The notes below the pieces were generated by a model. It was not told the origin of the DNA and made no database searches. It was given only the letters and a program-made list of their open reading frames with translations. A stretch of 64,000 nucleotides of DNA from Tetracentron sinense (taxonomy: Eukaryota > Streptophyta > Magnoliopsida > Trochodendrales > Trochodendraceae), in NCBI GenBank assembly GCA_015143295.1, contig CM026559.1, positions 24,938,826 to 25,002,825 on the forward strand. Direction: 5' to 3'. The position numbers and the translations under genes were made by a program. Shown in pieces: positions 1 to 12,531 of this stretch (position 1 is its first letter; each line of letters opens with the position of its first letter).

Positions 1-184
1 GGGGGTCTTGGGGTGCCCAACACCTTCCTCAGGGCTTAATCGAACCACTTACCCTAACTCTGATTAGATCATTTGCCTTATCCAAACAAACAAATACCCG
101 GGACCTATCCCTAAGAATGAATAGGTGGCGACTCAAGTCAAAACATATAATTGTGAAAGTGGGTAGGAAGATCCCATGCTCACA
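1..184 (+). repeat. 3' end of the 5' LTR of Ogre copy A
   Basis: It aligns base for base with 34105-34288, the end of the 3' LTR of copy B, and ends in TGCTCACA. The same terminal sequence in inverted form starts the solo LTR at 42209, where a target duplication confirms the boundary. The rest of this LTR lies left of the window. Confidence 0.9.
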
Positions 185-188
185 GCTC

Positions 189-206
189 TGGCGACTCTGC
201 TGGCGA
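189..206 (+). promoter_or_regulatory. Primer-binding site of Ogre copy A
   Basis: Four bases after the LTR end lies TGGCGACTCTGCTGG followed by CGA. It starts with TGG, the complement of a tRNA CCA tail. From memory this resembles the tRNA-Arg primer site reported for Ogre elements; I did not match it to a tRNA gene. Confidence 0.6.
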
Positions 207-1098
207 TGAGGTTCAAGCCGAAACTTAAATTTTAGCCAAATGATCTCAAAATTAATTAAAATACCTAAGTATTTAATTAAGTGTTGATTCTTTATACTTT
301 TTGGGATGTTTCTTGTATAGTGTATTTCATGCATAGCATACTAGTGTAACAACCCAATACCCATTAGACAGGCTTATTACGCTCACGGCTGTTGGATGAC
401 TATCCTCAGTGACAGGGGCTTAACAGTCTTGGAGGTCCGCGGAATTACTCCTGCTGGGTGACTACTCTCAGGGAAGGATTCTGAACGCTCCCGCTTACAC
501 CAATCGTCCCAGGTATGTTCTATACCAGGGAGTCGCATATACGGTGTTAAGTGATCCCCCCATCCTTTAGGAACACCCTGCATTACCCCAACATGCATAC
601 ATATAGCTTAGGCTAGGGTATAGTCTACAAGCAGCCCCACCTGGAGGGATACTCTAAACCCTAACCTGCTTGCACCCTATACCTGTCCCAATCAGGGTTG
701 ATTACCCGGATATATCCTACCCGGATAAGCACTCACCCAGGGGCATGTGATGAGCCAAATTTGTGCTTGTAATAAAACACATCCTACCCCATCTCTGGAC
801 ATAGCACATGTGGTTCAAATCTTCGGCGTATAGGTCTTCATTTAGACCTATCCCCCGCCTTGTCCTTATAGGCCCCTGGTTCCCTACAACCCGGGTAAAG
901 CATACCGGACCCCTGTCCAATTGCCCTATCAGGATACATGTGTCATGTCACACCCTAATGAAAAAATAAAAATAAAATAAAAAATTGCATCATTTGCATT
1001 TCATACACCGTACACTTACACAGAGTCTGTATATTTGTCCAGGGTAGATGGCAGGTCCGTAAGAGATTGTTCCGTCAAATGGTCAGCCTCCTAGACCC
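207..1098 (+). other. 5' leader of Ogre copy A
   Basis: About 0.9 kb of untranslated leader between the PBS and ORF1. I see no credible ORF, only short chance frames, and an A-rich stretch near 960-985. Nothing else is recognised. Confidence 0.5.
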
Positions 1099-2745
1099 AT
1101 GCACCTGACCTCTCAGGGGGCATGTGATCCGGCCCTCCGTGAGAAGATTGAGGCACTGAGTCAGGATCAGCGTCTCACTTGGGCCCAGTACTACAGATTG
1201 GGTAACACCCTAGACCTGTCCATGGTTAAGACAGATTGGCGCCTCATTAATGCTGCCGTCCAGTGTTGGAACCCTACCTATATGGTATTCCGTTTCGGTA
1301 AGAACGAGTTGTGTCCAACACTGGAGGAGATACAACGCATTCTCGGCTTAAACATGGAAGGTGATGCCATAGTACCACGCTACAAGGCAAACTTTCAGGC
1401 AGATCTCTCACGATTCTTACGAATCAGGCCTGCCTCCTTGCAGTACGATCCTAGCGGCACTTACGACAGGGTGCCTATTGAATTTCTTGAGAAATTGTAC
1501 CGGCCCAAGTGGGACCCTGACTCCCTAGAAACTGAGATCCCTGGTCTCAATGCCTTCACACTGATCATCATGTCACAACTGGTGCTCCCGAAAAGTCGCG
1601 CCTTCGCCGACTCAGTACTGACAGGGATAATCGACGACATGCGGGAATCAAAGACGGTTGTCCCAGTCATTCTTGCAGAGTTACTCAGGGCTCTCAACCT
1701 TGCAGCAGGACGCAGAAAGGGCGTCTTCCACGCCAGTGCACCGCTTTTACATCTGTGGATGGTCTCACACCTGCCCACCATCTTACCGGTACCCGACGTA
1801 CCTCGAGATGCATACAGCCTGCCCAGGAAGATTTCACAGAATCAGGGCGAGATCGTGACTTCGGATGTTAAGACTCTCTACCGGCTTCTCCAAGACTTGA
1901 CAGAGAAGCAGATCACATAGGAATGCGTGTGGCTGGTTCGCAGACAACTACCACGCGTCGTCATAGCAGGAAGACGATGTATGGTCCTAGCAGGACTCAC
2001 CGGCTCTGCAGCCTATGTACCACTTCGAGTCCTCCGCCAGTTTGGACTCCCTCAGCGCATACCAGTAATAGACGACCTGGAGAATGATTTCGTCAATTTC
2101 ACAGTGCAATCTGAATGCCTCACCCGCCGATTCCAAGCAGATTGGCGAAGCTCCAGAAGGGACAAATGGCCAGATTTTGTGGTCACAACTGGACCACCAA
2201 CTGATTCTGCATACCGTATATGGGTAGAAAATCCTGACCTTCCACCCGGCATGCCAGCGCCTAGGGAACTGCCTACACCAGTTGCAGCCCCATCTCGAGG
2301 AACCATACCCATAGCTGACATGGCGGTTCCCTGGACAGACTTCTTCTTGGAAAGGCAGCTACAGATCCAGGAGAGAGAAAAACAGCTTAGACGAGCCCAG
2401 CGCGCATTCAGGCAGCAGGAAGCGGAGCAGAACCGCGAACTCATAGCCATGCAGGAGCAGGTTGACCACCTCGAGCACACAGTCCGATCCTTGCGGAAGA
2501 GACACAGGGGTGATATCAGAGAGAACTCCGTCCTTCGGGCCCAGTTGCACTTCCATCAGGAACAGCTTGATAGTGCGAAGGAGGAGATGACCAGTCGGAT
2601 CCGACAGTACGGATCCCATATGTACAATGCCTCGGAGACAATCGAGCGTATGGAGGTCGAAATTATATCCCTCCAACAACAGGTCATGGACTGTGACGGC
2701 GTGCCCCGACCGCTTGACTTTGCCATCCCCGATGGGCCTGCCTAG
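1099..2745 (+). pseudogene. Ogre ORF1 protein (extra ORF upstream of gag), interrupted by an amber codon
   Basis: One reading frame runs from ATG 1099 to the stop ending at 2745, broken by a single TAG at 1918-1920 (273 aa, then about 274 aa in the same frame). The first half is a globular domain with regularly spaced W and L residues (for example WAQYYRLGNTLDL and CPTLEEIQRILGL), reminiscent of plant mobile domain-like proteins. The second half, after about residue 400, is strongly charged and heptad-like (EREKQLRRAQRAFRQQEAEQ onward) and should form a coiled coil. An ORF1 of unknown function in this place is a defining trait of Ogre elements. It lies about 150 bp before gag. The TAG is probably a decayed CAG codon. 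Copy B keeps only a damaged remnant. Confidence 0.75.
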
Positions 2746-2897
2746 GGTTGAGTCCTTTTTGTTTTATTGAGTCAGTCCTGTATCACACTCACTCAATCAC
2801 TGCAATCAATGAAAAATCTTTTTTTTAGCATCATTTCTCTCCCTCATGCATATTCATGTTTAGTCGTTGCATTTTTTCAGTCTGCATGAGCCGACCC

Positions 2898-5800
2898 ATG
2901 ACTCGTTCTCTGACTGCGATTCTCGCAGAAGTCGCAGAAGCAGTCCTCACAGAAATACCAGTCACGGAGATTGTACCCTACACCGGCCCGATAGAAAGCA
3001 GCTCAGAAGCAATGACAGAACCATCAGACCATCAACAGAGGATCGAGGAACTGGTACAGTCGCATGACCGGGATATTGTAGCTATGCAGAACAAGTTGGA
3101 CCGAGTTCTGGAGTCCCTGAATATTCTTATTGGTGCCCGAACCGATGAACCTTCTAACCGAAACCCTACCAATGAAGCCCCCGATCAGCCTCACCCAGAG
3201 CAGCCTACCCCTATCATTATTCCCAACCTTACACCCGCGACAGGCGGAGGAGGAGAGGAGTATGACCAGTATGACGAGCAGCCTAAGGCATCACATGTCA
3301 ATCAGGACAGGCCATCGTCTTCCGACCCTACACCGTCCCTCAAGGACCAACATGAAGAGATAAAACAGATGAAAGAGGAAATGAGAAGAATGAGAGAGGC
3401 ATCTGCCAATCCCACCCTATCATTGGAGGACCTGACTTTCTCCTCTGGAGATGTTATTCCCCCCGGATTCAAGGTACCTGACTTCGATAAATATGACGGC
3501 TCGGGCTGTCCCAAGCAACATTTGCAGATGTACCTGGGGGACATGCTCCCATATAACAAGAATCAGCCTTTGCTCATACAGTATTTCCAGAAAAGTCTGA
3601 AGGGGGCAGCCCTTGCCTGGTGGATGTCGATCGATAAACAGAGAATCAAGACATGGCAGGACGCCATGGATGCCTTTGTAGAGCAATACTCTTTTAATCA
3701 GGAGCTTCGGCCTCAGCGAAGCCAATTGGAACAGATGTACCAGCGGAATAATGAGTCGTTCCTAGAATATGCCACCCGGTGGAGAGAAATGGCAGCAAAA
3801 GTCATCACCCCTATCCCCAAGGAAGAGCTGGCAAACATATTTTTGGGCACGCTGAAGCAGCCCTACTCTACACTAATGGTCACTCTACCGGTTGTAGACT
3901 TTGGCACAATAGTTAAAACAGGTGCCCGTATTGAGGCAGCAATACAGAGTGGAGCCATTCATTCCAGCCTAGGGCTTGCTCCCCTCAAAGCGACAGCAGC
4001 TTCAACCAGCAGAAACAACGGTCACAGAGACCAGAAAAGAAAAGAAAATGTTAACTTGGTGGCTCCCGCAGCGCCAATCAGATTACCAGCTCCGGCCGCT
4101 CAGCAACAGCCAGTACCTGGAAACACCCGGCCGGTTAAACAGAACCAGGGGCAAACCCGTCCCCCCAGGACCTTTACCCCTCTCCCTTACACACTCAGTC
4201 AGCTTTTGGACTTCCTAACCAAGCAGGGCCTTCTCGAACTAAGAGGCCCTACCCCTCTTTTACCACCAGACAAGAGGAACAAGAATTACGATGTCAACCA
4301 ACACTGCGCCTTTCATAGAGGCCCGGGCCATGCAACCGATTACTGCATTGGTCTGAAGTGCGCTATCCAGGATCTCCTGGATACAGGTAAGGTCGAACTA
4401 GCTCCCAGCAACATCAGTATCGACCAGGTGCCACTGCCCCCACATAACAACCAAGTTAACTTTATTGAATGGGAAGAGCCCGGGGCAGGGCAACCTAGAC
4501 TCAGCGCACCAGCAGTCGATGATGGCATCATCAGGCCCTCGTACCGACCCCCAGTTATAATCCCTCTGCCACAATCTAATGTTCAGGCCATCCAGACCCC
4601 AATACAACTCCCCGCTCTGGAATCAGAGAAAGAGCAAATTGTTTACACAATTCCCTGTCCTGCCAGTTGGCCCACCGCTTCAGCCAAGGCCTCAACATCC
4701 TCTGGACCAGTCAAAATCCCTTACATCCCTTCCCAGCCTTTCAACCTTAATCATGTACCTGCCCCTCAATCTCTCATCCTGGAAAGTGAGTACATAGCCA
4801 ACCTCACCCGATCCGGTCGGGTGTATCAACCTCCGGCGATTGAGCCAGTGAAAGAAAAGGGTAAAGAAAAAGCAAGGGTAGCAGAACCAGAAAAGGAAAC
4901 AGCAGATTCGGCTCTCCTACTAAAAATATTAGAAAAAGCAGAAGAATTCAATATTACCCAGCAGTTGGGCAAAACTCAGGCACAAATCTCTATCTTGGGC
5001 CTTCTCTTGACTTCAGAGCATCACAGAAAGCAACTTCTCCGGGTATTTAACAACGCCCATGTAACACCAGACATCTCGCCTGAGAAACTAGGGCAGATGG
5101 TGGGGCAAGTGCTAGAATCACGAATCATCTCCTTTACTGAAGAGGAAATATCGGATGGAGACAGAGATCATACTCAAGCCCTATATATTACAGTTCAGTG
5201 TATGGACAGGACATTATCTTCGGTACTGATCGACAATGGCTCCGGCCTAAATGTTTGTACACTCTCCACCTTGCAAAGCCTGGGTTTGAGTACCAGCCAA
5301 GTTAAGAAGAGACCTATGACTATAAGGGCTTTTGATAATACCACCAGGCAGAACTTGGGTGATATTGACCTGACCATCAGGGTTGGACCGGCTCAGTTCT
5401 TGACAAATTTCCAAGTTGTGAATGTACCTGCCTCATTCACCTTACTCCTAGGGAGGCCGTGGATTCATTCGGCCGGTGCCATCCCCTCCTCTCTGCACCA
5501 AAGAATCAAGTTCATACAGGACGACCAACTAGTCGTCATTCCATCTGAAGGAGTTGGCAAGTTCCTTCGGGGACATCCAGGAGCTAGGGCAAGGTACAGC
5601 TTTCATGACCTATCAGTTTGAGCAGGTCAGCTCTATCGCCCAAGTGGAACAGCAGAGCAAACAAACAATACCTCCCTTTATCAAAATGATGGCAAAGATG
5701 AATTACCAGCCGGGTCTAGGCCTGGGTGTTAAGAACCAGGGTATGAAGAAGAGATATGTGCCTCCACGTTACACACCTCCGTTTGGATTGGGATACAAGC

Positions 5801-6216
5801 CCAAGTATGAGGACTATCTCAACAAGCTGACAAAGAAAAGTAGACAGTCGGCAAAACCTGAACCCCGACCCCACATTTCCATAACTTTCCCCGTCGGAAT
5901 CTTTGAAACCAACCTAGAAACCCCTCTTGCACCAGCCATCAATATCCCTAACCCTCAACCCGGCACCGAATCTTCAGGGATTCCCGAACCGGAGGTATTC
6001 AGCGTCGCCCGGATGTTTGAAGAGCTGACTGTTGAAGATGCAGAAGCAGAAGCAGAATATTCAGCGGGAGAACAGGTGTGCACCATCTCCAACAGCACAG
6101 AAGCATCATCCAGTCGCCAGCCACTAATCCGTTGGTGGACTGAGGCTCTCACCATCGAGGCCGCACAGGGCCAGGGAAAGCACAGTGCAGGGAAAGTTGG
6201 TCAGAACAAGCAGTGA
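2898..6216 (+). pseudogene. Gag-protease polyprotein of Ogre copy A (frameshifted)
   Basis: The capsid domain (retrotransposon gag family) lies at about 3460-3900 and includes FKVPDFDKYDG and AALAWWMSID. It is followed by a zinc-knuckle-like CAFHRGPGHATDYC near 4306 and an aspartic protease with active site IDNGSG near 5230 and LLGRPWIHSAG near 5448. After the protease, IKMMAKMNYQPGLGLG resembles a G-patch, common in Tat-lineage proteins. I chose ATG 2898 (MTRSLTAIL) because copy B also keeps it; in-frame ATGs at 2856 and 2886 exist only in A. One extra A near 5548, compared with copy B, shifts the frame, so the product would end at 5621 while the true frame continues to 6216. Confidence 0.88.
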
Positions 6217-6508
6217 TGCAGTATCATTCCCCTCTTCTCCTTAATCTATCTCTCTTTGCTCTCGTTGTAAAAATCTAAAATGTTGGCCAACTGTAGGCCT
6301 CTTTTTTATTTTGTTGAGTCAATTTTGTAAACAGCCCACTTTTTTTAATGAAAATCTGGAGTTTTGACTCAAAAACATGTTTTTCAAAAACATTTGCATT
6401 CGGCTAATGACGAAATCACACGGACTCTTCCCTTGGAAGGCCTAGTGTCCTGAAGCCAACAAAACACAAAAACATAAGCATGCTAAACTAAGCTTAATGA
6501 TTTGCCAG
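6196..6508 (+). other. Candidate intron between protease and RT in Ogre copy A
   Basis: Ogre elements splice out an intron between pro and RT. Here the gag-pro frame ends at 6216 and the RT frame opens at 6497. A good acceptor, TTTGCCAG before GAAATC, ends at 6508, with CTAAAC and CTTAAT branch-like motifs 15-25 nt upstream. A weak phase-0 donor (AAA before GTTGGT) lies at 6196. Removing 313 bp would fuse the two frames. Copy B has the same-length interval with a slightly better donor (AAG before GTTGGT). The donor is inference; the acceptor is better supported. Confidence 0.4.
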
Positions 6509-9500
6509 GAAATCGCCTCCGACAAGGCTACCCCTCAAACCCTCCTTGAGCTTTCAGAAGTTGAGTATGACTCAGAGCAGGAAACAGAACAGGATGAGGT
6601 ACCGCCTCAGGAGATTTTGGACCTGCTAGAACGCAGTGAAGGGCTACTACAGTCGAACATCGAGGATACCGAGACAGTAAACTTGGGTTCCGAAGACAAC
6701 CCTCAGCTGATTCAGATTGGCACAACTATGAGCCCACAGCAAAGAACAGATATGATCTGCTTCCTGAAAAGTTATAGTGATGTCTTTGCCTGGTCATATG
6801 CAGACATGCTTGACCTAGACCCAGCGTTGGTGGTACACAGACTGCCCCTGAACCCGGATGTCAGACCGGTTAAGCAGAAACTGAGACGGATGAGGCCCGA
6901 ATGGTCACAAAAAGTCAAAGAAGAGGTAGAAAAGCAGATCAATGCAGGCTTCTTGGCAGTAGCAAACTATCCAGAATGGTTGGCAAACATCGTACCAGTA
7001 CCCAAAAAGGATGGAAAAGTTCGGATGTGCATCGACTATCGGAATCTGAATAAGGCTAGCCCTAAGGACAACTTTCCTCTCCCGCACATTGATATCCTAG
7101 TCGACAATACTGCAAGGCACGAGATGCTCTCATTCATGGATGGTTTCTCTAGGTATAACCAAATCAGAATGGCAGAAGAAGATATGGAGAAAACTTCCTT
7201 CATCACACCTTGGGGCACGTTCTGCTACAAGGTCATGCCATTCGGACTCAAAAACGCAGGGGCAACCTATCAGAGGGCCATGACGGCACTTTTCCATGAC
7301 ATGATCCACAAGATAGCTGAAATTTATGTAGATGACATGATCGTCAAATCACCTACTGCCAGGCAACACCCTGAAGATCTAAAAAGACTCTGTGACAGAC
7401 TCAGAGAATTCGGCCTAAGACTGAACCCAGCCAAATGTGTCTTTGGAGCCTCATCAGGAAAGCTCCTCGGCTTCATAGTCAGTAAAAGAGGCATTGATGT
7501 CGATCCAGCTAAAGCCAGAGCCATCATCGAGATGCCAGCACCCCAAACTGAAAAGGAGATCCGTGATTTCCTGGGCCGAATTCAGTACATCAGTCGATTT
7601 ATTTCTCAGCTCACTCCGATCTGCGAACCGATATTCAAGCTTCTTCGGAAGAATACACCGACAGTTTGGACAATTGAATGCCAAGAAGCCTTTGACAGGA
7701 TAAAGCAGTATCTTCTCAACCCTCCAGTACTTGTGCCTCCTACGCCGGGACGACTCCTACTACTTTATATCTCAGTACAAGAAACCTCTATGGGGTGCGT
7801 CTTGGCACAGCATGACGAGACAGGCAGAATAGAACAGGCCATTTACTACATCAGTAAGCGTTTACTAGAGTACGAAGAAAGGTATAGCCTGCTGGAGAAA
7901 ACATGTCTGGCAATGGTTTGGGCTACTCAGTGTCTTCGGCACTATCTGCTTTCCTACCCGGTAATCCTGATCTCCCGAATGGACCCACTCAAATATCTAC
8001 TGGAAAAGCCAGCCACTACCGGAAGGACTGCCTGATGGCTTATGATGTTGTCTGAATTCGACATTACATACATGACTCAAAAGTCAATCAAGGGGCAGGC
8101 GATTGCAGATCACTTGGCCCACAGCCCAACACAAGACTATGTGTCTGTACATGATCAGTTTCCGGATGAAGCTATCCTGTACGCAGAAATAGAAGAGCAA
8201 GAATACTCCGGCTGGGAGTTATACTTTGACGGAGCTGCCAACAGTCATGGACATGGGGCTGGAGCAGTCCTAATCTCATCCAAGGGGGCACATCTCCCTA
8301 TCTCTATAAAGTTGAAATTCAGATGCTCCAACAATGAAGCAGAATACGAAGCATGCATAGCCGGACTAAAAGAAGCCCTGGGTATCGGAATTGAGGAAAT
8401 AGACATCTACGGGGACTCATCTCTGGTAATCTGTCAGGCAAATGAATCTTGGGCCATCCGAGAAGCCAGGCTGGTCCCATACCTAGCCTATCTCAATGTA
8501 CTAATCACTCGATTCAGAAGAATCAGTTTCAGTCACCGATCCAGGAACCATAACAGATTTGCCGACGCATTGGCTACTCTCGCCTCTATGGTACAGATTC
8601 TCAGGGGCATCATGCTCTGGCCAATTGAAATTCAGCAACAGGATCAGCCTGTCTACTGCCTCGAGCTGGACACAGTGAATGACAACAAGCCTTGGTATGC
8701 AGACATCAAGCAGTACCTCGAGGACGGGACCTTCCCTCTCGATGCCACAAAAATAGACCGTCGGGCAATCAGAAGACTGGCTATCCAGTTTGCCCTATCA
8801 GGGGGCATTTTATACAAGAGATCGCCAAACTTGATATGGCTCAGATGTCTCGATGTCAGTGAAGCAGCACAGGTAGTTGAAGAAATTCATGGAGGAACTT
8901 GCGGCCCACACATGAACGGGATGATGTTATCTAAGAAAATTCTCAGACTGGGCTACTACTGGTCTACTATGGAAGCGGATTGTTGCAAGCATGTACAGAA
9001 ATGCCACCAGTGCCAGATTTATGCTGATAAGATCAATGCACCGCCGACAAGGCTACACAATCTAACTGCTCCTTGGCCTTTCTCTACTTAGGGCATCGAT
9101 GTCATCGGATCCATAGCTCCGAAAGCATCTAACGGACATCGATTCATCCTGGTTGCAATCGATTATTTCACGAAATGGGTCGAGGCATCCTCTTATGCCA
9201 ACGTCACAGCCTCTGTGGTTCAGCGTTTCCTGAAGAGAGACATCATCTGCCGATATGGTGTCCCATTCGAGATTGTGACAGACAATGCTCTCAACTTCTG
9301 CAATAAGGGGATGACTGATCTCTGCCAAAAATTCAAGATTCAACATCATAACTCCACACCATACAGGCCACAGACTAATGGAGCAGTGGAAGCAGCCAAT
9401 AAGAATCTGAAAAAGATCATTGAGAAGATGGCAACCAATTATTCTGCCTGGCATGAGATGGTCCCATACGCTCTCATGGCCTACAGAACGTCCATCAGAA

Positions 9501-9940
9501 CTTCAACAGGGGCAACACCATTTTCTTTGGCCTATGGTATGGAAGCAGTCCTCCCCATCGAGGTAGAGATTCCATCACTTCGCGTGTTAATAGAAGCAGA
9601 AATATCAGAATCAGAATGGGCACAAACCCGGTATGAACAGCTGAACTTGATTGAAGAACGACGACTGAAAGCTATGAATCATTCTCAAGCCTATCAGAGG
9701 CGTATGGCTAGGGCTTTTAACAAGAAAGTCAAGCCCCGTAGTATTGAGATCGGTGACCTGGTTCTCCGGAAGATATTGTCAAACCGTCCTGACTCGAGGG
9801 GCAAGTTCACACCCAATTATGAAGGCCCATACATAGTCCGAGACAAATTCTCTGGCGGTGCCCTACGACTCGGACGTATGGATGACGAAGACCTCTCAGA
9901 GCCCGTCAACATGGACAAAGTTAAACGATACTACGCTTAG
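6497..9940 (+). pseudogene. Pol polyprotein of Ogre copy A: RT, RNase H, second (archaeal-type) RNase H, integrase
   Basis: One frame of 1148 codons with two nonsense codons, TGA at 8033-8035 (CGA in copy B) and TAG at 9089-9091 (TGG in B). The RT has CIDYRNLNKASPKDNFPLP, FGLKNAGATYQR and the catalytic YVDD at 7325-7336. The connection and gypsy RNase H follow to about 8035. A second RNase H starts near 8215 with YFDGAANSHGHGAGAV and shows a D-E-D-D set (FDGA, NNEAEYEA, YGDSSLV, RFADALA), the archaeal-type RNase H of Tat elements. Integrase follows: zinc finger with HGGTCGPH and CHQC, then the core D (GIDVIGS), D (VTDNALNF), E (GAVEAANK) and a C-terminal GDLVLRK segment. No chromodomain. The protein cannot be made at full length without readthrough. 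Confidence 0.92.
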
Positions 9941-11844
9941 GGTCTAGGTCTGACAGGCACTTTGTACTCGTAGGATCTCCGGGAAATGACAGGAGGCCGT
10001 CATTGGCACACTCCTTACCCCCAATAATGTACCGCTTTTTACAAAAATCAATGAAATACGCTAGTTAGCCCTTCGAGCCTAACAGCCTTTCTCTCACAAA
10101 AACCTTTCAGGGACACCCTCCCTCGTCCAGTTGGGGCATTTGCTTGAATTACGTCATGACCTGATCCTGCAAAGGGTACGTAGGCAACCTGACAAATCAG
10201 GTGCGGTCGCAAAAAGGGACTTACCCCCTCAGAATCTTTTCCTCTTCGTAAAACTCTCTCCACAGGAACAACTTTTTTCTCACAGAGTCACTCCCCAAAC
10301 AGAGACAAATTCTCCCAATTTTCACGACGGAGTTGACATCAAGTTTCAAAAATATTCCATCAAAGGAAACTCCAAAATAGAAATTGAAACATTTTCCAAG
10401 TTAGGGGCCCTATGAGCAAAAATAATCTCTCCGGGCTTTCCCCCCAACAAGATCAACTTCTCCTAAAAACTCTTCCCAAAAAAAAAAAACAGGAAAGAAT
10501 CTCAAAACAATCAACCTCTACCAAAGAGGACAATCCCTAGTGGAGCTCAACGAAAAATTTATCTTCAACAGAAAACCCTCATGCAAGTCAGTTGCAACCA
10601 AAATTTAAGGGTGTCCCAAACTTCGGTCCCCTAGCCAATGTTTCGTCCTATTCTAAGTCCTCCCAGATCTCCTAGAAACTGCGAGTACAGGTGCCATATC
10701 ACACCTATATCCCCAGTGGAATATCAATCCCCAGCGAATGTCTATCAGGGCAGTGAAGGGAGAAGATCCGAACCCTCAAACAAATCACGGGCATGAGTGA
10801 AAACCGGAAACGGCCTCATTGCGCAAAAGTTACACGACTCCCAGACCTAGTCTTGCGATTGGGGGCAAAAAGGGGACAAAATTAATCAGTTTTGCAGGCA
10901 TGAGGAAAACCAACAACGGCCTCATCACGCAAAAATTATGCGAACCCCATGACTTGGTCATTCCAAGGGTAAAAAAGGGGAAGAAGAGCTGAAAATTAGT
11001 TTGACAATAAGATCCGGCAGCGATCAGTCTCACTGGGCTCAACGGATCAGTACCCCCAACAGAGATTCCATCAGAGAATATCTCCAGCAGGCAATCTACT
11101 CAAGGCATTCTTCAACAAAGAATCCTCCTAAAAGCATCTCCCCAACAGAAGGGCAAACATTGGGAAATTCCCAGCAGATTGGAAGGCCCCAGATTCCCTG
11201 GCAGTAGTTTATAACAGAGCCCTACTCCTCAATGAATCCTCAGTATCAGGCTATAACAATCTTCCAATCCCCAATGGATCCCCCAGCAAAATCCTCCGAC
11301 AGCCTCTCAATAACGCTCTTCCCCAGCAAGGGTCCAGAAGTCTTCCAAAAGTTTCTCCCCAGCCAGGGTCCTCAGCCCGTAACAGTAGTATCCTGCTCTG
11401 AATCGTACTCAGCTCTCCAAGAATGAAACGGAACCCACAAAATCCCATAAGCCTGAACAAAGGCAATTTACTGACAAATCTGAAAAGCTAACTAAACACG
11501 CTTTTGTCAAAATCAAAATCTTTACAAAAATCTTCTACACTTTTCCTGAAAAGATTTTCAAAAACAAGTAAACTCCGGGTATCAAAATCTGTTTGAACCA
11601 ACCTGCACTAAGACTCCCCGACAGGTAAAGCGGAAAAAGCCGTTTCCACACCTCCCCAACAAGTTGCAGTCAATAGAGTCATGGGAAAACATCCTCGCCT
11701 TTATCCCCTGCATGATTAAACTCTTCAGCATCATTCAAACATGATCAAACTCAGTGCCACTCATTCATATCAAAATCAAATCCGGTATCACGCCTCCAAT
11801 CAACCCGACATCCCGTGTGTACCTTTACAGTGTACATCACCCGT

Positions 11845-12240
11845 ATGTCCCCCTCTGTGACACCCCCGTGTGTCCTTGGCATCCCAGGTGAGCATCGACA
11901 TAATACATTTTGTCGACACCTCGCATGCCGGACATCTTGTGTGCTCTGTGACAACCTCGTCATACTGCAGCACCACCTCCTACATGTCCCCCCTCTGTGA
12001 CACCCCCGTGTGTCCTTGGCATCCCAGGTGAGCATTGACATAATACATTTTGTTGACAGCTCGCATGCCGGACATCCTGTGTGCTCCGTGACAACCTCGT
12101 CATACTGCAGCACTACCTCCTGCATGTCCCCCTCTGTGACACCCCGTGTGTCCTTAGCATCTCAGGTGAGCGTCGACATAACACACTTTGTCGACACCCG
12201 GAATGCCCAACACCTCCTGTGTTCTCGACACCCGGTGTGT
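11845..12240 (+). repeat. Tandem array of about 140 bp, three copies, in the Ogre A 3' UTR
   Basis: Units start at about 11845, 11984 and 12124, each beginning ATGTCCCCC and carrying CTCTGTGACACC and a cystosine-rich tail. Each unit holds an inverted repeat, TCGACA ... TGTCGA (slightly mutated in the second unit), separated by an A/T-rich loop. The third unit is the most diverged and truncated. The open frames across this region are by-products of the repeat. Confidence 0.85.
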
Positions 12241-12518
12241 CCTCCCATCGATCCGGCTAATATCCCCCGGGAAACGTTGTTTCGATCGATCCTTTTCGCC
12301 GCTTCCGAGCGACATTTTCTTCCGGCCAGCGCCTTAGGGCCATGCCATCTCTACATTTATGTTCTTCCTCTGCTACTCGCTATCCTCTAGCAGTAGTATT
12401 TATCACTTCACCACACTCGTCATTTGCACAACATGCATCGTTCCAAACATTCATCTCGGTGTAAAAATAGGATGTTTCCAGTCTTTGCCGTTCAATCGCC
12501 AACCTGGCATTCTCCGAC

Positions 12519-12531
12519 AAAGAGGGGCAGC
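12519..12531 (+). promoter_or_regulatory. Polypurine tract of Ogre copy A
   Basis: AAAGAGGGGCAGC lies directly before the LTR start TGTCAGCACC and would prime plus-strand DNA synthesis. The identical tract precedes the LTR of copy B at 31836-31848. Confidence 0.8.

Larger units (their letters stand above)
9941..12531 (+). other. Long 3' UTR of Ogre copy A
   Basis: This 2.6-kb stretch between pol and the PPT has no conserved ORF. It contains A-rich tracts (about 10480), short repeats of the type CCCCAGCA (10700-11400) and the 140-bp tandem array at 11845-12240. Long, variable, repeat-bearing 3' UTRs are known for Tat-lineage elements and have been proposed as a source of satellite DNA. Compared with copy B this copy has an extra 18 bp near 10712, bounded by CCCCAG repeats, which looks like slippage. 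Confidence 0.8.

Noticed and set aside
12010-12390. Cys/Ser-rich 126-aa open frame (also at 31327-31707) as a small gene
   Set aside because: It runs through the 140-bp tandem array and into the PPT-proximal 3' UTR; there is no start context or family match, and it is open because the repeat lacks stops in that frame.
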